Part shown: positions 43,729 to 52,373 of the stretch, in pieces
Numbering within the stretch: the first letter of the stretch is position 1
How the letters are laid out: each line of letters opens with the position of its first letter
The notes under the pieces: generated by a model
The model's input: the letters and a program-made list of their open reading frames with translations, nothing else
The model's database searches: none
What the model was told of the DNA's origin: nothing
Program-made: the position numbers and the translations under genes
Source: Chitinophagaceae bacterium UBA1953
Lineage (GTDB): Bacteria > Bacteroidota > Bacteroidia > Chitinophagales > Chitinophagaceae
Assembly (NCBI GenBank): GCA_002336115.1
Contig: DDEN01000004.1
Coordinates: 1-64,000 of the forward strand
Reading direction: 5' to 3'
Length of the DNA stretch: 64,000 nt

Positions 43729-43902
43729 GGTAATGATTTTGTTGCTGCGAAATTGCAGAATATTCAATAAAAGTCCAAAAATTATTCACAGGGTTGTGAA
43801 CAAATAGTAGTGTACAGGGGGAAAGTGGTTTTGCTATATTTGCCCGCTGGTTATGAACGGTTGCGTTGACCTGATTGGAAACAAAAAGTTCAGTAATGAA
43901 CT

Positions 43903-43945
43903 GACGTACAAGAGTGCGACGCCAATGCAGCTGATAAGCACAGTG
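43903..43945 (+). repeat. Short dispersed element upstream of parE
   Basis: GAGTGCGACGCCAATGCAG followed by CTGAT resembles GATTGCGACGCAACAG followed by TTGAT at 47820-47845, upstream of parC. TATATTTG at 43835-43842 is a candidate -7 element for parE further upstream. Confidence 0.45.
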
Positions 43946-43989
43946 AAGCCGGAAACATAAACATTAAACTTAAAACCATAAACATATAA

Positions 43990-45882
43990 ATGGCTGAAGA
44001 AAAAAAGAATTTGTTTGATTATGATGAGGATTCCATAAAAACCCTCGACTGGCAGGAGCATATCCGTCTTCGTCCCGGCATGTACATTGGTAAGCTGGGC
44101 GATGGAAGCAGTCCCGACGATGGTATTTATGTTTTGCTCAAAGAGGTGATTGATAACTGTATTGATGAACACACCATGGGTTATGGCAAGCATGTGGATG
44201 TAACCATTGAAAAAGGCGTGGTTACCGTTCGTGACTATGGCCGTGGTATTCCGTTGGGTAAAGTGGTGGATGTGGTAAGCAAAATAAACACCGGTGCCAA
44301 GTACGATAGTAAAGTGTTTCAGAAATCTGTTGGGTTAAATGGTGTAGGTACAAAAGCGGTGAATGCGTTGAGTAATTATTTTAAAGTAACTGCTTTTCGT
44401 GATGGAAAGGAGAAAACGGCTGAGTTTGAAAAAGGCATTCTCATAAAGGAACACAAAGAACAGAAAACAACCGAAGAAAACGGAACGCTGGTTACTTTCA
44501 TTCCTGATGATACAGTGTTCAAAAACTATCATTACATCCATGAGTATATGGATAACCAGTTCTGGAACTACTGTTATCTCAATGCAGGGCTGGTAATCAA
44601 CTTCAACAACAAACGCTACGTTTCCAAAAACGGTTTGCTTGATTTACTTCAACGCAAAACCAATGAAGAGGAGTTGCGTTACCCCATCATTCACCTCAAG
44701 GGAGAAGATATTGAAGTTGCCATCACACACGAAAATCAATACGGCGAAGAATATTATTCGTTTGTAAACGGACAGTTCACCACGCAGGGCGGTACACATC
44801 TTGCAGCTTTCCGTGAAGCGTATGTAAAAACCATCCGTGACTTTTTCAAAAAGGATTACGACGCTGCTGATATTCGTGGAAGCATTTGTGCAGCAGTAAG
44901 TGTACGTGTGCAGGAGCCGGTGTTTGAAAGCCAGACCAAAACAAAACTTGGTTCGGCTGTGGTGTATGAAGGTGGCCCAACCATGAAAAACTTTGTGGGC
45001 GATTTTCTTTCGAGAGATCTTGAATTATACCTGCACAAAAATCCGTCAGTTGCTGAAGCGTTGAAAAAACGCATTGAGCAAAACGAACGTGAACGTAAAG
45101 AACTGGCCGGTATTAAAAAGCTTGCAAACGAACGTGCCAAGAAAGCCAACCTTCACAATAAAAAACTTCGTGACTGCCGCTATCATTACAACGAAGAGGC
45201 AACAGGAAAGGATAAAGAGAAGGTGCTGGAAAAGCAAAAAGAAACAACACTCTTTATTACCGAAGGTGATTCTGCAAGTGGTTCGATCACCAAATCAAGA
45301 AATGTTGAAATGCAGGCTGTATTCAGTTTGCGTGGTAAGCCGCTTAACAGTTTTGGGTTGACCAAAAAGATAGTGTACGAAAACGAAGAGTTTAACCTGT
45401 TGCAGCACGCACTCAACATTGAAGATGATTATGAAAACCTGCGCTACAACAACATCGTTATTGCAACCGATGCTGATGTGGACGGAATGCATATCCGTTT
45501 ATTGCTGATGACCTTCTTCCTGCAGTTCTTCCCCGACCTGGTGAAGAATGGTCATGTGTTTATATTGGAAACACCGTTGTTCCGTGTACGCAACAAGCAG
45601 GAAACAATTTATTGTTATGATGAAGCAGAGAAACAGGCTGCTATTAAAAAGCTGGGAGGCAAACCGGAGATTACACGATTCAAAGGTTTGGGTGAAATTT
45701 CACCTGAAGAATTTGCACGCTTCATTGGTCCTGAAATGAAAAAAGAACCGGTGATGTTATTACCCGAAACACATATTCAGCAGGTGCTTGAATATTACAT
45801 GGGCAAAAACACACCAGACAGACAGGAGTTTATTATTGATAACCTGAAGATAGAACTGGATAAAGTAGAAGAAGAAGTGTAA
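43990..45882 (+). CDS. parE: DNA topoisomerase IV subunit B (ParE/GyrB-type)
   Basis: This 630-residue ATPase subunit of a type IIA topoisomerase acts in chromosome decatenation. GHKL motifs are visible (LKEVIDNCIDEHTMGYG, VTVRDYGRGIPLG, KSVGLNGVGTKAVNALS), then the transducer, and the TOPRIM domain with FITEGDSASGS and ATDADVDGMHIR. The length and the separate parC-like partner downstream at 47884 favour topoisomerase IV over gyrase. A long stem-loop follows the stop codon. Confidence 0.92.
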   Translation: MAEEKKNLFDYDEDSIKTLDWQEHIRLRPGMYIGKLGDGSSPDDGIYVLLKEVIDNCIDEHTMGYGKHVDVTIEKGVVTVRDYGRGIPLGKVVDVVSKINTGAKYDSKVFQKSVGLNGVGTKAVNALSNYFKVTAFRDGKEKTAEFEKGILIKEHKEQKTTEENGTLVTFIPDDTVFKNYHYIHEYMDNQFWNYCYLNAGLVINFNNKRYVSKNGLLDLLQRKTNEEELRYPIIHLKGEDIEVAITHENQYGEEYYSFVNGQFTTQGGTHLAAFREAYVKTIRDFFKKDYDAADIRGSICAAVSVRVQEPVFESQTKTKLGSAVVYEGGPTMKNFVGDFLSRDLELYLHKNPSVAEALKKRIEQNERERKELAGIKKLANERAKKANLHNKKLRDCRYHYNEEATGKDKEKVLEKQKETTLFITEGDSASGSITKSRNVEMQAVFSLRGKPLNSFGLTKKIVYENEEFNLLQHALNIEDDYENLRYNNIVIATDADVDGMHIRLLLMTFFLQFFPDLVKNGHVFILETPLFRVRNKQETIYCYDEAEKQAAIKKLGGKPEITRFKGLGEISPEEFARFIGPEMKKEPVMLLPETHIQQVLEYYMGKNTPDRQEFIIDNLKIELDKVEEEV

Positions 45883-45895
45883 AAGAGATGGCACA

Positions 45896-45997
45896 AATTA
45901 TTACGAATTACACGAATTAGTTGGTGTCAGTTCGTCGAAGATGTCAGACACCTGTTTAGTAAATAATTCGTGTAATTCGATTTAATTCGTGTAATAA
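45896..45997. repeat. Nested inverted repeat after parE
   Basis: CGAATTACACGAATTA (45904-45919) is exactly complementary to TAATTCGTGTAATTCG (45964-45979). Inside the loop GGTGTC and GACACC form a second stem, and a further TTAATTCGTGTAATAA copy follows. ACGAATTACACGAATT-type repeats are frequent in Bacteroidota intergenic DNA. It could act as a terminator or mRNA 3' end. Confidence 0.65.
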
Positions 45998-46026
45998 ATG
46001 AAATTGGTTTTTTAATTGGTGATATT

Positions 46027-46812
46027 ATGTTTGAATTTCACGCCGACAGAAAACGATATTTTGATATTCAGGTACTCAATACCCAGCAATACGTAATTCC
46101 TTTTATTGAAAAGGCATTTGCAATAAAATCCGGTATGCGTGTATTGGAAATTGGTTGTGGCGAAGGTGGCGTGTTAAAAGCTTTTATTGATAAAGGTTGT
46201 ACAGGCGTGGGAGTGGAGCTGGATGAAACAAGACTGGTAAATGCAAGAGAATGGATGAAAGATGAACTGCAGCAAAACAAAGTCACTTTTCATTCAAAAG
46301 ATATTTACAAAACAACTGACGAAGAATTTGGTGGTGCGTTTGACATCATCATCTTAAAAGATGTGATTGAACACATTCACGATCAGCCAAAGCTCATTGA
46401 ATGGATGAAAAGTTTTTTAACAACCGATGGTGTCATCTTCTTTGGCTTTCCGCCGTGGTACATGCCGTTTGGTGGTCACCAGCAGATATGCAAAGGCAAA
46501 TGGTTAAGCAAACTGCCTTATTATCATTTGCTGCCGACACCGCTTTATAAATGGCTGTTGAAATCAAATGGCGAAAACTGGGAAGAGATGCTGGAAATAA
46601 AAGAAACCGGTATTTCCATTGAGCGCTTTGAACGTATTTGTAAAAGCAAAGGATACAACATTATTAACAACACACATTTTTTGGTGAACCCGATTTACGA
46701 ATACAAGTTTGGGTGGAAACCAAAAACACAGTTTGGATTCATTAAAGCCATTCCGTTTGTGCGGAACTTTTTTACTACCTGTGTTTATTATTTAATTCAG
46801 AAGAAGAACTAA
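46027..46812 (+). CDS. Class I SAM-dependent methyltransferase
   Basis: This 261-residue protein has a Rossmann-like methyltransferase domain: motif I VLEIGCGEGGVLKAF near residue 40, GVGVELD for motif II, and FDIIILKDVIEHI for motif IV. The C-terminal part (FGFPPWYMPFGGHQQI and beyond) is specific to a UbiG/ubiE-like Methyltransf_11 group with unknown acceptor. It lies in the parE-parC interval and ends 6 bases before the DUF1835 gene, so both are probably co-transcribed. Confidence 0.85.
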   Translation: MFEFHADRKRYFDIQVLNTQQYVIPFIEKAFAIKSGMRVLEIGCGEGGVLKAFIDKGCTGVGVELDETRLVNAREWMKDELQQNKVTFHSKDIYKTTDEEFGGAFDIIILKDVIEHIHDQPKLIEWMKSFLTTDGVIFFGFPPWYMPFGGHQQICKGKWLSKLPYYHLLPTPLYKWLLKSNGENWEEMLEIKETGISIERFERICKSKGYNIINNTHFLVNPIYEYKFGWKPKTQFGFIKAIPFVRNFFTTCVYYLIQKKN

Positions 46813-46818
46813 AGATTT

Positions 46819-47685
46819 ATGATACATATTGTTTTTAACGAAGCTGATATTGATGTATTGCAGAAAGCAATTGAACAGGATGAAACATTGCAGGGCGAAG
46901 TGCTGCAGGTAAAAGATGATTACGCCGTTGGTCCGCTGAAAGATGTTTATACCGAAGAAGGAATTGAAGCAAGAAAAAACTGGTGGCGTGAAGTACTTGC
47001 CGGCGGCGATGCTGATGGCAAGGTTGAAGAAGGTGAAGTGGATGATAACCGTTTGGTAGCATTCCTCATTGAACGTTTACAGGCAAATGATGAAGAAAAA
47101 ATCTGGATCTGGTGTGCACAAAACAAACACGATGTAAGTGGTTATTACTGGCTCATGAGTCAGCTAAAAGCTTTCCAGGGCCGCATTTATATTCTGTATC
47201 TCAACAATCTTCCGTTCATTAATGAAAAGGGACAGTTGTTTTATCCTGAATGGATCAGCCAGATACAGCCAAAGGAAATGCTGAAAGCAAAACGATTGGC
47301 AAGACTAGTAACTACAAGTGAGTTTGAAGTTGATCCGGATGAATGGACAAAACTCTGCAACGAAGAAAAAATGGTTCGCCTGCTGGAAGGTGGTAAAAAA
47401 CTTTCGCAGCGTGATGTTGATTTTTACGATGCTGATCTGAAAAACTTTATCACCAACGACTGGCAGAAAGCAAATAAAATCATCAACCAGTTTTTAAGTA
47501 AAAACAAACACACAACCGGCGATATGTTTATGCTGTGGCGTTTGAAATTATTGGTGGCAACTGGTTTGTATGATGTGCAGGGCGAAGTAAAAAACCTGAA
47601 AGATTTTGAGGTAAAGAAAAAATCAGGACAGTTGTTTGATGAAGCGGGACAATCTGCAGAAGTGAGTGACACAACAGAAGCTTAA
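46819..47685 (+). CDS. DUF1835 domain-containing protein
   Basis: This 288-residue protein has the DUF1835 opening (MIHIVFNEADIDVLQKAI, then VKDDYAVGPLKDVYTEEGI) and a second region like DUF3658 (RLARLVTTSEFEVDPDEWTKLCNEE). The family has no established activity. It is translated 6 bases after the methyltransferase and precedes parC by about 200 bases. Confidence 0.82.
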   Translation: MIHIVFNEADIDVLQKAIEQDETLQGEVLQVKDDYAVGPLKDVYTEEGIEARKNWWREVLAGGDADGKVEEGEVDDNRLVAFLIERLQANDEEKIWIWCAQNKHDVSGYYWLMSQLKAFQGRIYILYLNNLPFINEKGQLFYPEWISQIQPKEMLKAKRLARLVTTSEFEVDPDEWTKLCNEEKMVRLLEGGKKLSQRDVDFYDADLKNFITNDWQKANKIINQFLSKNKHTTGDMFMLWRLKLLVATGLYDVQGEVKNLKDFEVKKKSGQLFDEAGQSAEVSDTTEA

Positions 47686-47736
47686 TTGTCTGAACCGGGA
47701 TTTGGGTGGATTATTGGGATTGATGAGATGCTCTTT

Positions 47737-47770
47737 GCAAAGCCAGGCTGGTGTTGGCTTTCCCCTCCTG
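47737..47770. repeat. CCCCTCC/GGAGGGG hairpin
   Basis: TTTCCCCTCCTGGGAGGGGC forms a compact hairpin about 60 bases after the DUF1835 stop. It may terminate that transcript, though it lacks a T run; similar hairpins are scattered in this phylum. Confidence 0.4.
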
Positions 47771-47883
47771 GGAGGGGCAAAGGGGTGGGTCTGATAAATA
47801 GAATTAATGAACAATGAAAGGATTGCGACGCAACAGTTGATGCTATGAAAAACAACTGCTGGTATTATAAAAAAGATTAAAAA

Positions 47884-50397
47884 ATGAGTGCAGCGAAAAA
47901 GAAAGAAAGTGTTTTTGATTTTGACGGTGGAATACAGGGACAGTATAAAAACTGGTTCCTTGATTATGCATCCTATGTAATTCTTGAACGTGCAGTGCCT
48001 GCCATTGAAGATGGTTTGAAGCCGGTGCAACGCCGTATTCTTCATGCCATGAAGGAAATGGACGATGGCCGTTTTAATAAAGTAGCCAATATTATTGGTC
48101 AGGCCATGCAATACCATCCGCATGGTGATGCAAGTATTGGTGATGCATTGGTGAATCTTGGTCAGAAAGATTTGCTGGTTGACACACAAGGTAACTGGGG
48201 TGATGTGCGTACAGGTGATGATGCAGCTGCACCACGTTATATTGAAGCAAGGCTTTCCAAGTTTGCATTGGAAGTTGCTTTCAACAATAAAACAACGGAG
48301 TGGCAGTTGAGTTATGATGGACGTAAGAATGAACCGGTTGTGTTGCCCATGAAATTTCCATTGCTGCTTGCACAGGGAGCCGATGGTATTGCAGTTGGTC
48401 TGTCAACAAAAATTCTGCCGCATAACTTTTGCGAACTGATTGATGCAAGTATTAAACACCTGCGTGGAAAACGTTTTGAACTGTTGCCCGATTTCCAAAC
48501 GGGAGGAATGATTGATGTAGCCAATTACAACGATGGCAAACGTGGAGGTAAGGTTCGTGTGCGTGCACACATTGAAGAGTTTGATAAAAAAACATTGCTT
48601 ATTAAAGATGTGCCGTATGGTGTTACCACCACACAGCTCATGGAAAGCATTGTAAAAGCAAACGACCAGGGTAAAATCAAAATCAAAAAAGTAACCGATA
48701 ATACCGCTGCTGAAGTGGAAATACAGGTTGATCTTGCTCCCGGCATTTCGCCCGATATTACCATTGATGCGTTGTATGCATTTACTGATTGTGAAATTTC
48801 CATTTCGCCCAACGCCTGTGTAATTGTGAACGATAAACCACAGTTCTTATCAGCAAGCGAACTTTTACGGTTCTCTGCCGATCAGACAAAAGATCTGTTG
48901 AAGAAAGAACTGGAAATCAAACTCGGCGAACTGCAGGAAAAATGGCATTACACTTCGCTTGAAAAAATCTTCTTTGAAGAACAGATCTACAAAGAGCTGG
49001 AGAAGAAACATGAAACATGGGATAAAGTAATTGCAGCAATTGATAAAGCCTTTGTTCCGTTTAAAAAACAGTTGCGCAGGGATATTACAAGAGAAGATAT
49101 TCTGAAGCTCACAGAAAAACCGGTACGCAGAATTTATCGTTTGGATATTGATGAACTCAATGATCAGATCAAAGGACTTGAAGCAGATATTAAACAGGTG
49201 CAGTACGACCTGGATCACCTCGTTGATTTTGCCGTTGCGTATTATGAAAACCTGCTGAAGAAATATGGCAAGGGCAGGGAACGCAAAACAGAAATCAAAC
49301 CGTTTGAAACCATCCAGGTTAAACAGGTGGCTATTGCCAATGCCAAATTATACATGAACCGTGAAGATGGTTTCATTGGTACATCGCTCAAGAAAGATGA
49401 GTTTGTTTGCGATTGTTCCGACTTTGATGATATCATCGTGTTTACCAAGCGTGGCATCATGAAAGTGGTGAAGGTGAATGATAAAAGTTATATTGGTAAA
49501 GACATTATACATGCTGCGGTTTTCCAAAAAAGCGATGAACGCACCACGTACAACATGATTTATGTTGATGGTAAATCAGGCATCAGCTTTGCCAAGCGTT
49601 TTAATGTAACCGGTATTACAAGAGATAAGGAATACGATTTAACCAAAGGCGATCCGAAAAGTAAAGTGCATTACTTTACCGTAAATGCAAATGGTGAAGC
49701 CGAAGTGGTGAAGATTGTTCTTAGCCCAAGCTGCTCTGCACGTAACAAAGAGTTTGATTTTTATTTTGAAGAACTCGATATCAAAGGTCGTGGCAGTTTG
49801 GGTAACCAGGTAACCAAGTATCCCGTTAAGAGTATCAAGTTTAAAGAAAAAGGTCGTTCTACTTTAAGTGGAAAGAAGATGTGGTTTGATGATAAGTTCG
49901 GCAGGTTAAATACAGAAGAGAAAGGACAGTACCTCGGCACTTTTGAACCCGAAGACCGCATTCTTGTTATTTACAAAGACGGTAATTATGAAATCACCGA
50001 CCAGGAAATGACACAGAAATTTGATTCGGATAACATCCTGCTCATTGAACTGTACAACCCTGAAAAAATAATTACAGCTGTTTATTTAGACAATGATAAG
50101 CTGCAATACAATGTGAAGCGTTTTAAAATTGAAACCAGCACATTAAAAAACAAATTCTTCTTTATCAAGGAAGGAGAGAAGAATTATGTGGAAGCAGTAA
50201 CAACTGATGAAGAGCCCGTGTTGTTTATGAAAAGCGGAAGGGGTACACAGGTACGAAGTGCAAAAATAAAACTCGCAAAAGTTGCTGAAGTAATGGGCTG
50301 GAAAGCCGTTGGCGCCAAGCTTACCGATTTCAGCAAGAACATTGAAATGGAATGGGTGAAAGAAGAAAACAACGCCCAGCCGGAATTGTTTGAGTAA
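47884..50397 (+). CDS. parC: DNA topoisomerase IV subunit A (ParC/GyrA-type)
   Basis: This 837-residue breakage-reunion subunit contains QRRILHAMKEMDDGRFNK, QAMQYHPHGDASIGDALV and the catalytic Tyr in APRYIEARLS. The C-terminal region forms beta-pinwheel-like repeats but lacks a clear GyrA-box (QRRGGKG), which supports topoisomerase IV. It is separated from parE by two genes on the same strand. A terminator follows at 50418, after which the accessory island starts. Confidence 0.92.
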   Translation: MSAAKKKESVFDFDGGIQGQYKNWFLDYASYVILERAVPAIEDGLKPVQRRILHAMKEMDDGRFNKVANIIGQAMQYHPHGDASIGDALVNLGQKDLLVDTQGNWGDVRTGDDAAAPRYIEARLSKFALEVAFNNKTTEWQLSYDGRKNEPVVLPMKFPLLLAQGADGIAVGLSTKILPHNFCELIDASIKHLRGKRFELLPDFQTGGMIDVANYNDGKRGGKVRVRAHIEEFDKKTLLIKDVPYGVTTTQLMESIVKANDQGKIKIKKVTDNTAAEVEIQVDLAPGISPDITIDALYAFTDCEISISPNACVIVNDKPQFLSASELLRFSADQTKDLLKKELEIKLGELQEKWHYTSLEKIFFEEQIYKELEKKHETWDKVIAAIDKAFVPFKKQLRRDITREDILKLTEKPVRRIYRLDIDELNDQIKGLEADIKQVQYDLDHLVDFAVAYYENLLKKYGKGRERKTEIKPFETIQVKQVAIANAKLYMNREDGFIGTSLKKDEFVCDCSDFDDIIVFTKRGIMKVVKVNDKSYIGKDIIHAAVFQKSDERTTYNMIYVDGKSGISFAKRFNVTGITRDKEYDLTKGDPKSKVHYFTVNANGEAEVVKIVLSPSCSARNKEFDFYFEELDIKGRGSLGNQVTKYPVKSIKFKEKGRSTLSGKKMWFDDKFGRLNTEEKGQYLGTFEPEDRILVIYKDGNYEITDQEMTQKFDSDNILLIELYNPEKIITAVYLDNDKLQYNVKRFKIETSTLKNKFFFIKEGEKNYVEAVTTDEEPVLFMKSGRGTQVRSAKIKLAKVAEVMGWKAVGAKLTDFSKNIEMEWVKEENNAQPELFE

Positions 50398-50417
50398 AGT
50401 TATTTTGTTGTAGATAG

Positions 50418-50446
50418 AAAAGGTGACGGCTGAACTGTCACCTTTT
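50418..50446 (+). terminator. parC terminator
   Basis: AAAAGGTGAC and GTCACCTTTT pair around GGCTGAACT, followed by a T run, 20 bases after the parC stop. Confidence 0.85.
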
Positions 50447-50484
50447 TTTGTTTTGTGATTGATGTAAAGCAATGTATTTTTTAG

Positions 50485-50524
50485 TCCGCCCGGGGTCTGG
50501 CCTAAGCCGACCCCGGGAGTTAGG
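50485..50524 (-). repeat. REP element A (inverted)
   Basis: Minus-strand copy of a GC-rich palindrome (CCCGGGGTCGGCTTAGGCC, then AGACCCCGGGCGG), 24 bases before the RAYT start. With element B it flanks the transposase gene in inverted orientation. Confidence 0.8.
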
Positions 50525-50547
50525 ATGTATCTTTTGTATCTTTCAGC

Positions 50548-51114
50548 ATGGCCGTTCGCACACAACATGAACAGGAAGTTAACAGTATTTATTTTGTAAC
50601 TTTTACCTGTTATAAATGGCTGCCGTTGTTTCAGCAAACCAACTCATATAATCTGGTGTATAAATGGTTTGATTACCTGTACACACAAAACATTCGGGTT
50701 GCAGGTTACGTAATTATGCCCAACCATGTGCATGTAATGCTTTATTTTCCAGAGATGAAAAAATCATTAAACACAGTCATCGGAAACGGGAAGCGTTTTA
50801 TGGCTTACGGGATTGTTAAGCACCTGGCGGCATCAAATGAAAATGAACTGCTGCAACGCATGTCGGCAGCAGTGAAAGAAAGAGAAAAGAAAAGAGGACA
50901 GCTTCACAAAGTATTTGAAGATAGTTTTGATGCGAAGAAGTGCATCTCAAAACAATTCATTTATCAAAAATTGGATTATATTCATCATAACCCAACAAGT
51001 GGCAAATGGATGCTGGCAAAAGATTTTTTAAGCTATGCACATTCAAGTGCATCGTTTTATGAAGAAACTGCTTGCTTTTATGATAAGTTAATGCGTATTG
51101 AAGATGTGCTGTAG
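50548..51114 (+). CDS. REP-associated tyrosine transposase (RAYT, Y1/IS200-like)
   Basis: This 188-residue single-strand DNA transposase of the TnpA-REP type has the HUH motif as His60-Val-His62 (YVIMPNHVHVMLYF) and the nucleophile region KLDYIHHNPTSGKW, where Tyr144 is the likely catalytic residue. Such proteins bind and cleave REP hairpins and are thought to spread them. It is bracketed by inverted REP elements (A, 24 bases upstream; B, 7 bases downstream), as in REP-RAYT cassettes. The full-length sequence looks intact and possibly active. Confidence 0.9.
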   Translation: MAVRTQHEQEVNSIYFVTFTCYKWLPLFQQTNSYNLVYKWFDYLYTQNIRVAGYVIMPNHVHVMLYFPEMKKSLNTVIGNGKRFMAYGIVKHLAASNENELLQRMSAAVKEREKKRGQLHKVFEDSFDAKKCISKQFIYQKLDYIHHNPTSGKWMLAKDFLSYAHSSASFYEETACFYDKLMRIEDVL

Positions 51115-51120
51115 TATTTA

Positions 51121-51160
51121 ACTCCCAGGGTCGGCTTGGGCCAGACCCCGGGCCGACGGA
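51121..51160 (+). repeat. REP element B
   Basis: CTCCCAGGGTCGGCTTGGG then CCAGACCCCGGGCCGACGGA. GGGTCGGC and GCC-A-GACCC form a stem with one bulged A, the usual REP shape. It begins 7 bases after the RAYT stop codon. Confidence 0.8.
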
Positions 51161-51245
51161 AATGGTTTTCGGCCGAATAAGTTTAATATCCTTCCTTTCT
51201 TACAGTATTTAAAAGAGGAAAGAAATAATATAAATAAGCAACAAG

Positions 51246-51713
51246 ATGAAAATATGTCTGAAATCTATTATGACGAATAATCTAATTATTCTAATAATGT
51301 TTTTTATTAGCGTTTCATGTGAAAAAAAATCACATAAATTTCATGAAATTTTAAAAAGTAATTTAAAAGACTTTGATTTAGCTGTTATTAATATATTGAA
51401 TAAATATCCAAAGCGGAAAAACTTAGTTTTAATTCCTTCCAAAAAAATGACAGAACAAAATGAAATGATTATTTATGATACGTCAATTTATCAGTTTTGC
51501 ACGAAATATGATATAAATACTATTGAAATTAAAAAAATAACAAACAATGAAAGCATAAGTTGCCAATTCGAATTTTATATTGCCGACAATAATATAAGAT
51601 ACTTATATAAAAGTGATGGATTTTCAAATAATGATATTGTTGAAAATAACAAAATTATAGTCATTCCAATAAATAAGTTTTGGCAGTTTAATGAAATTCA
51701 AAAAGAATGGTAG
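51246..51713 (+). CDS. Small lipoprotein of unknown function
   Basis: This 155-residue protein has a lipobox-like signal (IILIMFFISVSC), so it is probably a lipoprotein. The mature part is AT-rich in codon use, unlike parC or thrS, which suggests recent acquisition. Its ending (IIVIPINKFWQFNEIQKEW) is similar in style to the small protein at 51846-52373 and to immunity-type proteins, but I cannot assign it. A Met at 51270 is an alternative start. Confidence 0.5.
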   Translation: MKICLKSIMTNNLIILIMFFISVSCEKKSHKFHEILKSNLKDFDLAVINILNKYPKRKNLVLIPSKKMTEQNEMIIYDTSIYQFCTKYDINTIEIKKITNNESISCQFEFYIADNNIRYLYKSDGFSNNDIVENNKIIVIPINKFWQFNEIQKEW

Positions 51714-51720
51714 CTCCCTT

Positions 51721-51810
51721 CGCAACCGAGTCTGCCTAACAAGTTGTTCCCAGGCGATGTCTGTGCAAATAGCCATATGCATTGGCCGCACGACTCGCCG
51801 CAATACGAAA
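51721..51810 (+). repeat. Palindromic intergenic repeat, copy P3
   Basis: ACCGAGTCTGCCTAACAAG, then CAGGCGATGTCTGTGC, GCATTGGCCGCAC and GACTCGCCGCAATAC. It matches P1 and the inverted P2 at 13.8-14.0 kb. CGAGTC near one end and GACTCG near the other make it self-complementary. Confidence 0.7.
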
Positions 51811-51815
51811 GGGAA

Positions 51816-51838
51816 AGGCCAGACCCCGGGCAGACAAG
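51816..51838 (+). repeat. Half REP element C
   Basis: AGGCCAGACCCCGGGCAGAC corresponds to the right half of element B. The left half is missing, replaced by P3. Confidence 0.6.
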
Positions 51839-51845
51839 AAGGAAA

Positions 51846-52373
51846 TTATTTTTGAGAAAACAAATACCAGCCAGTTTCTATCCTTTTTATCGATATGACG
51901 TTTTTATATTTATTATATATAATTTGCTTTGAATTATTCTCTTGCTGCATTTTTAGAAATAAGATTAAACTAAATTTCTCATTTTTATAATTTGAAGCTA
52001 TCCTATTTAGAATTAAAAACTCTTTGTTGTATTTTAAGACTGTGATGATATCATTTGCTTTTAAATTCGTATAAAATGAAAGGTTAGTATCCCTGATCTC
52101 AGTAATAAGTTTTCTATTATTATAAATAAAATAACTTGCATATTCTTTTTTTTCATGCAGTTCCAAATATATGTGGCTAATTCCTTCTGTAGTGTTCCAA
52201 ATAGAATCCATTTTATCTAATAAACTATTTATCTGAATTTTATTTGAAGAAATTTCTACTGCTTTTTTTTCTATTTCTGAATTAGTATCATGCCGTTTAA
52301 TATAAATTATACTTATTATAACGGAAATGACAAGAAAAATTAAGATCAATTTTTGTTTAAGTGAGCTATTCAT
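51846..52373 (-). CDS. Small membrane-anchored protein downstream of Rhs tip (possible immunity protein)
   Basis: This 175-residue protein has an N-terminal membrane segment (LKQKLILIFLVISVIISIIYI) and a polar, Lys/Asn-rich body. Its start overlaps the stop of the Rhs C-terminal gene by 8 bases, so translation is coupled. In polymorphic toxin systems the gene directly after the toxin tip encodes immunity, which makes that a reasonable inference, but no known immunity family is recognised. Base composition is markedly AT-rich. Confidence 0.5.
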   Translation of the reverse strand: MNSSLKQKLILIFLVISVIISIIYIKRHDTNSEIEKKAVEISSNKIQINSLLDKMDSIWNTTEGISHIYLELHEKKEYASYFIYNNRKLITEIRDTNLSFYTNLKANDIITVLKYNKEFLILNRIASNYKNEKFSLILFLKMQQENNSKQIIYNKYKNVISIKRIETGWYLFSQK

